The position numbers and the translations under genes were made by a program. Source: CAZKGE01 sp964636405 (GTDB lineage Bacteria > Bacillota > Clostridia > Christensenellales > CAG-138). Taken from it: 64,000 bases of DNA. The stretch lies in NCBI GenBank assembly GCA_964636405.1, contig CAZWSI010000007.1, positions 23,660 to 87,659 of the forward strand, read 5' to 3'. Under the pieces are notes generated by a model. That model ran no database searches, had not been told where the DNA came from, and was given only the letters and a program-made list of their open reading frames with translations. This document shows, piece after piece, positions 59,824 through 64,000 of the stretch (positions within the stretch are counted from its first letter, which is position 1; each line of letters opens with the position of its first letter).

Positions 59824-60514
59824 CAAGCGGGCATAACGCAAAAAGAACCGGCACGCACAACGCGCGCCGGTTTTTGCGCTCGTCCATCGCCCCGGTAAAT
59901 CGCATGCGCCTATGCGTCGACCGCGCCGTTGCCTTCCGCAAAAAAGCCATGCGCGTGCCCTCGTCCCAAACAAGCAGATCGGACGGCATGCGCGCGAGCA
60001 GCGCCATTTCATACAGGTCGCCCGCAGCGCCGGAAACGTTCATGATCTGCACGATGTACGGGAACCAGAAAAGGCGGCCGGGCAGCAGCGCGCATGCGAG
60101 CGCGAGCAGCGCGCCGAGCAGCGCGACGGGCGCAAGGGCGATGATCGCATATTGCTTTTTGGTAAAAAAAGCGTCGCTGCCCGCGTAGGCAAACAGCCCA
60201 GTGAAGCCGTAGCGCGGCCGCACGCCGGAGAAGCGCTTCATGAATAGGCCGTGAATCCATTCGTGCAAATAGATGTACGTAATCAATTCCGCAAGCACGA
60301 TCAGCGTTTGCAAAAGCAGAACGGGCGCCAGGCGCACCACGCCCTCGGGCCGGTATAGAAACAGCCCCAGCACAGCCATGCCGAGCATCATGCCCGCAGA
60401 AAGCACATTGATGCGCACGAGCAGCTTTTTGTCGTGTTGCATATCGATGCTGCGAAGCAGTGTGTAGCCCTCGAGCGGCGGGGGAAGGGCGGGGCGATTT
60501 TTCAGGCTTTTCAT
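59810..60514 (-). CDS. DUF3267-like membrane metalloprotease-type protein
   Basis: 234 residues. Four to five membrane helices and a zinc-type motif YLHEWIHGLFMKRFSG (about 94-109), followed by FTGLFAYAGSDAFFTKKQY. DUF3267 proteins have a site-2-protease-like HExxH layout; the Glu is present. The ATG at 60514 follows AAAGGAGAAGC and overlaps the MFS stop by four bases. The function is unknown. Confidence 0.75.
   Translation of the reverse strand: MKSLKNRPALPPPLEGYTLLRSIDMQHDKKLLVRINVLSAGMMLGMAVLGLFLYRPEGVVRLAPVLLLQTLIVLAELITYIYLHEWIHGLFMKRFSGVRPRYGFTGLFAYAGSDAFFTKKQYAIIALAPVALLGALLALACALLPGRLFWFPYIVQIMNVSGAAGDLYEMALLARMPSDLLVWDEGTRMAFLRKATARSTHRRMRFTGAMDERKNRRALCVPVLFALCPLVIRT
59846..59875. 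terminator. Terminator after recA, inside the convergent gene
   Basis: AACCGGC (59846-59852) pairs with GCCGGTT (59866-59872), followed by TTT and preceded by AAAA. It lies within the last codons of the opposite gene. Confidence 0.65.
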
Positions 60515-61674
60515 GCTTCTCCTTTTAAAAGAGGGTTTCGTTGAAAAAAGGCCGCGCACGCAAGCGCGAGGCCGGTCGCCAGCGCGCCAAGGCCCATGGT
60601 CCGAAAGACGGAGGCCGGGTCGCTTTCGGAGAGCAGCGCGGAAAGCCCCTCCGCAATGTAAGGGGAGACAAAGAAGCCCACGTTCAGCACCCCGATGACG
60701 ATGGCCATGGCAAGCGGCAGGCTCTCGGAATCCACGCAGGCGGTCGTTTCCAGCATCAGGTTGGGGGAGGAGAGGGAGAGGCCGAACGCGCCGCACATAA
60801 GCCCCAGGCAGATCGTGGGCAGCGATACCACCATGCCGGCCAATGTATAGCCCGCGCCCATGACCAGGAAGGCCGCCGCAAAGGTGTACTTTTTCAGCCA
60901 CCGCTGCAGGCGGCCGAACAAAAACGCCATAACGCCGGCCACCGCGGAGGATACGGCAATCAGCGTGCCCGTTACCGACGCGCTGCCCAGTCCGTAGCCT
61001 TCGATATACAGGGAGGTATGCGTGGAATTGACAAAGTAAAACACGACAAACAAAAAGCCGACCGCCGAAAGCCGCAATATGGACCCGCCCAGCCGCTTCC
61101 GCTGCGCGCGTTGCTCGTCTGTCCGGGGTCGGGGCGCATCCTTGGGCAGCCACAGGGCGCACAGCACGAGGGAAAGCTGCACGAACACGAACACAAAATA
61201 CACATAATTCCAGCGAATGTCCGCAAGGAAGCCGCCAAAGAGCACCAGTACTAGCCGCCCAAGCTGCGACATGCCCGTTGCCAGCCCCATCATCCGCGCG
61301 CAGTCGGGGCCGGAAAAGGAAGCGTCGATCAGCAGCGGATAGAGCGTGGAGAGCGAGCCGTACGCGATGCCGAGCAGGCAGGCGGCGATAAGCAGCATGG
61401 GAAGGCTGCGCGCAAACAGGAGGCTGACCAGGCAGCCCGCCAGCATAAAGCACAGCCCGCACAGCGTGAGCGTGCGGCGTGAAAAGCGGCCAAGCAGCAT
61501 TGGCACGGTCACGATGCCCGCGATGGCAATCAGCGGCGGGATAGTCAAAACGAGGATTACCCGGCTGCGCGGCACGGCTGGAAACGCCGCCACAAGCCCC
61601 GCAACGGCGACCGTGAGCACCAGATAGGTCAGCAAAATGGAGCAAACGGATAAAATCGCAGCTTTTATTTTCAT
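60511..61674 (-). CDS. MFS transporter
   Basis: 387 residues, twelve predicted membrane helices, with the loop 2-3 motif variant in LLGRFSRRTLTLCGLCF and the repeat FGRLQRWLKKYTFAAAFLVMG. It could export drugs or sugars; substrate unknown. It is the first gene of a two-gene operon with the DUF3267-like protein. Confidence 0.85.
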   Translation of the reverse strand: MKIKAAILSVCSILLTYLVLTVAVAGLVAAFPAVPRSRVILVLTIPPLIAIAGIVTVPMLLGRFSRRTLTLCGLCFMLAGCLVSLLFARSLPMLLIAACLLGIAYGSLSTLYPLLIDASFSGPDCARMMGLATGMSQLGRLVLVLFGGFLADIRWNYVYFVFVFVQLSLVLCALWLPKDAPRPRTDEQRAQRKRLGGSILRLSAVGFLFVVFYFVNSTHTSLYIEGYGLGSASVTGTLIAVSSAVAGVMAFLFGRLQRWLKKYTFAAAFLVMGAGYTLAGMVVSLPTICLGLMCGAFGLSLSSPNLMLETTACVDSESLPLAMAIVIGVLNVGFFVSPYIAEGLSALLSESDPASVFRTMGLGALATGLALACAAFFQRNPLLKGEA

Positions 61675-61774
61675 AGATTGAGTATAGCATCACAATTAGG
61701 GCTTGCAAAGTAAAAATCATTTCGCTATAATACTCCTGTTGCCAAAAAACGAATTTGTTTCTTCGGCAGTCGGT

Positions 61775-61850
61775 GCTGATGTAGCTCAGTAGGTAGAGCA
61801 CCTCATTGGTAATGAGGAGGTAGTCAGTTCGAATCTGATCATCAGCTCCA
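61775..61850 (+). tRNA. tRNA-Thr (anticodon GGT)
   Basis: Acceptor arms GCTGATG and CATCAGC, D loop AGTAGGTA, anticodon stem CCTCA/TGAGG with loop TTGGTAA (anticodon GGT), T arm GTCAG-TTCGAAT-CTGAT, then TCCA. 76 bases, CCA encoded. Confidence 0.96.
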
Positions 61851-61854
61851 TATA

Positions 61855-61891
61855 AGAGCGCTGATTATTGTAAAAGTCAGCGCTCTTTTTT
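61855..61891 (+). terminator. Terminator after tRNA-Thr
   Basis: AGAGCGCTGA (61855-61864) pairs with TCAGCGCTCT (61877-61886), followed by TTTTT. Confidence 0.8.
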
Positions 61892-61905
61892 GTCATGTTC
61901 TTATG

Positions 61906-61934
61906 TTGTCATGCCGCGTTGTGTTTGCTATAAT
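61906..61934 (+). promoter_or_regulatory. Promoter of the lipoprotein gene
   Basis: TTGTCA (61906-61911) and perfect TATAAT (61929-61934), spacer 17 bases, 65 bases before the GTG start. Confidence 0.7.
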
Positions 61935-61998
61935 TTATGGAAACAAAGGATCGGGGCAAGGAAAGCTTTGCGCCGCCCTTATGACAAGGAGGAAGAAC

Positions 61999-62478
61999 GT
62001 GAATAGGAAAAGGACGTTTATACTTGTGCTGGCGTTCGCAATGACGCTTTCCCTTGCCGCCTGCGGAGGCAAGACCGGGTCGGCAGCCGATTCGCAAAAC
62101 GCGCAGCCCGCCGCGGGCCAAGTGGCCGACGCCGAGGGTTTCGTTGCCTTCGATGTAAGCGGCGAAGTCACGCTCAAATCGCTCAAGCTCGATAAAACCC
62201 AATACAAAAACGGCGATACCATTATCGTGACCGTCAAAGCGGACGGCGTAGGCGAGGCGTGCAGCGCGTGGGTCGGTATCTTGCCCGCCTCCGTTGCCCA
62301 CGGAAGCGAGGATGAAAACGACAAGTACGATATCGATTTCTACTATCTTACCTCCCTTGAAAACGGTACGGCTGAATTCAACGTCCAATTGGACGCGGGC
62401 AAATACGACATACGCGTATTCGACAGCGACGATGACGGCGTAGAGCTGGGCTATATTGGCTTCGAATTTGCCAACTGA
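61999..62478 (+). CDS. Lipoprotein, unknown function, with a beta-sandwich-like domain
   Basis: 159 residues. Lipobox LSLAACGG after a short signal peptide. The mature part has KLDKTQYKNGDTIIVTVKADG and AGKYDIRVFDSDDDGVELGYIGFEF, like the cadherin/Ig-type fold of surface proteins. The DSDDDG part may bind calcium. The GTG at 61999 follows AAGGAGGAAG. It is alone with its own promoter. Confidence 0.75.
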   Translation: MNRKRTFILVLAFAMTLSLAACGGKTGSAADSQNAQPAAGQVADAEGFVAFDVSGEVTLKSLKLDKTQYKNGDTIIVTVKADGVGEACSAWVGILPASVAHGSEDENDKYDIDFYYLTSLENGTAEFNVQLDAGKYDIRVFDSDDDGVELGYIGFEFAN

Positions 62479-63004
62479 GCGCGCAAGCGCCGAACCTGAT
62501 TTGACCTTCAACGCCACGCCGCCGCGCGCTTTTGTCAGCAAGTTCGCGGCGGCGTGCCGTAAATCCCGGTTTTCGTGCGCCGCGCTGCCGGGACGCATTC
62601 CGCCAGCCTTCTGTCGGTTTTTCAGCGTATCAACCGCTTCGTTTGCGCGACGTTGCCGTTCCATGACAAGCAGCACGGCTCCCGCTTGAAACGCGTCGTC
62701 GCAGCGCGGCGGTGACGGGCGCTTTTTACTCGTTTGTTCCATTTCTTTATTGTCTGTTCCTTTCCATCATGTCGAAGGATTTCTGGGCCATCAATTTAGG
62801 AACAGGGGTGGTTTCTTGTGGGCAAAATTGTAGCTTGATGCCCAAACGATTTCAAACCGATCTCTCTTTTGGCTAGCAGGAAATAGAACATATGTGCATC
62901 TGTTTAACAGTACAATATTGACAAAAGTTCATTTTTCGTAAAGAATAAGGACAGCGATGTTCAGTGTGGCACTTCGCAAAAACTGCATTTCGGAGGATAA
63001 TACA
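62479..63004. other. Gene-poor stretch
   Basis: No convincing gene is seen over 526 bases. A minus-strand frame from 62742 runs antisense through the lipoprotein gene and has only a weak, distant ribosome site. A possible weak promoter (TTGACA at 62918-62923, AAGAAT at 62941-62946) precedes the next gene. The part to 62700 has coding-like GC content and may be gene debris. Confidence 0.5.
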
Positions 63005-63953
63005 ATGACGTCGAGAGAACGTGTGGAAGCGGCCTTGCGGCATGAAGAGCCGGATCGAGTGCCGGTGGATATTTGGGGCAGCGCCAGCCGTATCAATACG
63101 CAGCTGTATGAGGACGTTGCCAAGGCCCTTGGGTTGACGGAGCTTGGCAGGCTTATCCGCCCGGGATCGGATACACAGTACGAGGATTACGCATTTGCCG
63201 ATCTGTTGGGCTCCGACTTTCGGCATATTAACATCGGCAAGCCAAAGGGTTACAAGTCCTATAAGGATGGGAACGGCTATATAATTGACGAGTGGGGCGT
63301 AGGACGCTCGCTGGTAGGCCGGTATCCTACAATCGTCAAGCATCCGCTTAAGGATAAAGATATCGCTTTTCTTCGTGATTATCAGGTGCCGAATGCGGAG
63401 GATTCGGGGCGTATCGAAGAGCTTGCGGAGCTTGCAAGGGCATACTGCGAAGGCACGGAAAAGTATGTGACCGCCTGCTCTGCGCAATCCGGGCAGGTAT
63501 TCGATCTGTCAGTATCTGCGCGGTACAGAGGATTTTTTAATCGACATGTATGAGGAAGAGGATTTTGCCCGGCTGCTCATCGAGAAGGTAACGGATTATC
63601 TTGTTCGTCTGAATATGTACTATCTCGAACCTATTGCGCCCTATATCGGCTGGATTGAATTCACCAGCGATTTTGGCGCGCAGCACGCCCCCTTTATTTC
63701 CTGCCAGATGTTCCGCGATTTCTTTAAGGAGCCGTACATGCGTATCTTTTTTGCGATCAAGCAGAAGTATCCGCACATGAAAATTTTCCTGCATTCCTGC
63801 GGAAGCGTTGCCGATCTGATTGAAGAATTCATTGAATGCGGCGTGGACGTGATGAATCCATTGCAGCCGCTGTGCGACAATATGGACAGCGCCATGCTGA
63901 AAGCGCGATATGGCGACCGCGTTACCTTCCATGGCGCGATTGATATATCGTGA
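63005..63953 (+). pseudogene. Uroporphyrinogen-decarboxylase-like (URO-D superfamily) gene, frameshifted
   Basis: The first frame, MTSRERVEAALRHEEPDRVPVDIWG, is typical of URO-D-fold methyltransferase-like proteins of anaerobes. It loses phase near 63512 (GQVFDL, then out of frame). A second frame continues YLRGTEDFLIDMYEEEDFARL to HSCGSVADLIEEFIECGVDVMNPLQPLC and DRVTFHGAIDI, then a stop at 63951-63953. That stop comes earlier than expected, since a C-terminal helix is normally present. So there are at least one frameshift and probably a truncation. A methyl- or corrinoid-related role is inferred from family. Confidence 0.75.
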
Positions 63954-64000
63954 CGGTTGCGGCTGGTGGGTTAAGGACGAAAACAGATGAAAGGAGCAGC

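Noticed and set aside
59810..61801. A 663-codon minus-strand frame spanning two genes
   Set aside because: Only its last part is the real DUF3267-like gene starting at 60514. The rest is out of frame with the MFS transporter.
61909..62742. A minus-strand gene in the gene-poor stretch
   Set aside because: It overlaps the lipoprotein gene on the opposite strand, has a weak ribosome site 14 bases from its ATG, and shows no recognisable motif.

Overview
The window is a high-GC chromosome segment from a spore-forming Firmicute of the class Clostridia. The main evidence is the ffh-rpsP-khpA-rimM-trmD-rplS-rbgA-rnhB-yraN order, an intact sigma-K gene, TTG/GTG starts with strong GGAGG ribosome sites, a yybP-ykoY riboswitch, a Gram-positive LexA box at recA, a VanW-like protein, a sortase and a SleB-type hydrolase. 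The genus cannot be named from sequence alone.

Layout. 1-4233: signal recognition, ribosome maturation and tRNA modification operon. 4332-8652: a very large double glycosyltransferase and a GtrA-like protein. 8656-25214: comM, cut in two between its Walker A and Walker B motifs by a ~15 kb foreign element (about 9552-24586). 25216-31751: dprA, topA, trmFO, hslV, hslU. 31778-36717: SleB-like lipoprotein, RNase J, YlbF-like protein, MltG, sigma-K. 36807-39651: Mn2+ riboswitch and cation P-type ATPase. 39694-45913: YcaQ-like protein, glutamate dehydrogenase, IorA, IorB and a Ptb-type acyltransferase, which look like an amino-acid fermentation set. 46490-48946: cysteine desulfurase and ThiI, which act together in tRNA thiolation. 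49144-56586: VanW-like protein, AGCS symporter, Hpf, a frameshifted sortase, a WYL regulator and a UDP-sugar dehydrogenase. 56721-63953: tRNA-Pro, a small divergent regulator pair, a FadR-type regulator, recA, a DUF3267-like protein, an MFS transporter, tRNA-Thr, a lipoprotein and a frameshifted uroporphyrinogen-decarboxylase-like gene.

The element in comM is a mosaic. It carries (i) an AT-rich M.EcoRI-like adenine methyltransferase coupled to a DUF262-HNH nuclease; (ii) a minus-strand operon of DUF3841, SRAP, a papain-like Cys/His/Asp protein, a short coiled coil and a HIRAN protein, which suggests a DNA-lesion or replication-fork module; (iii) degraded phage head and tail genes on both strands, including an intact -1 frameshift tail chaperone; (iv) an SOS-like cassette of S24 repressor, LexA DNA-binding-domain protein and truncated Y-family polymerase; and (v) a divergent XRE / Spo0A-C-like pair with palindromic operators. 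This last pair has a close paralogue with the same operator layout elsewhere in the window (56999-57699). No integrase, terminase, portal or capsid gene is visible, so the element looks stranded.

The most novel-looking items are the twice-present XRE/Spo0A-C module with its operator code, the SRAP-protease-HIRAN-DUF3841 operon, and the methyltransferase/DUF262-HNH pair.
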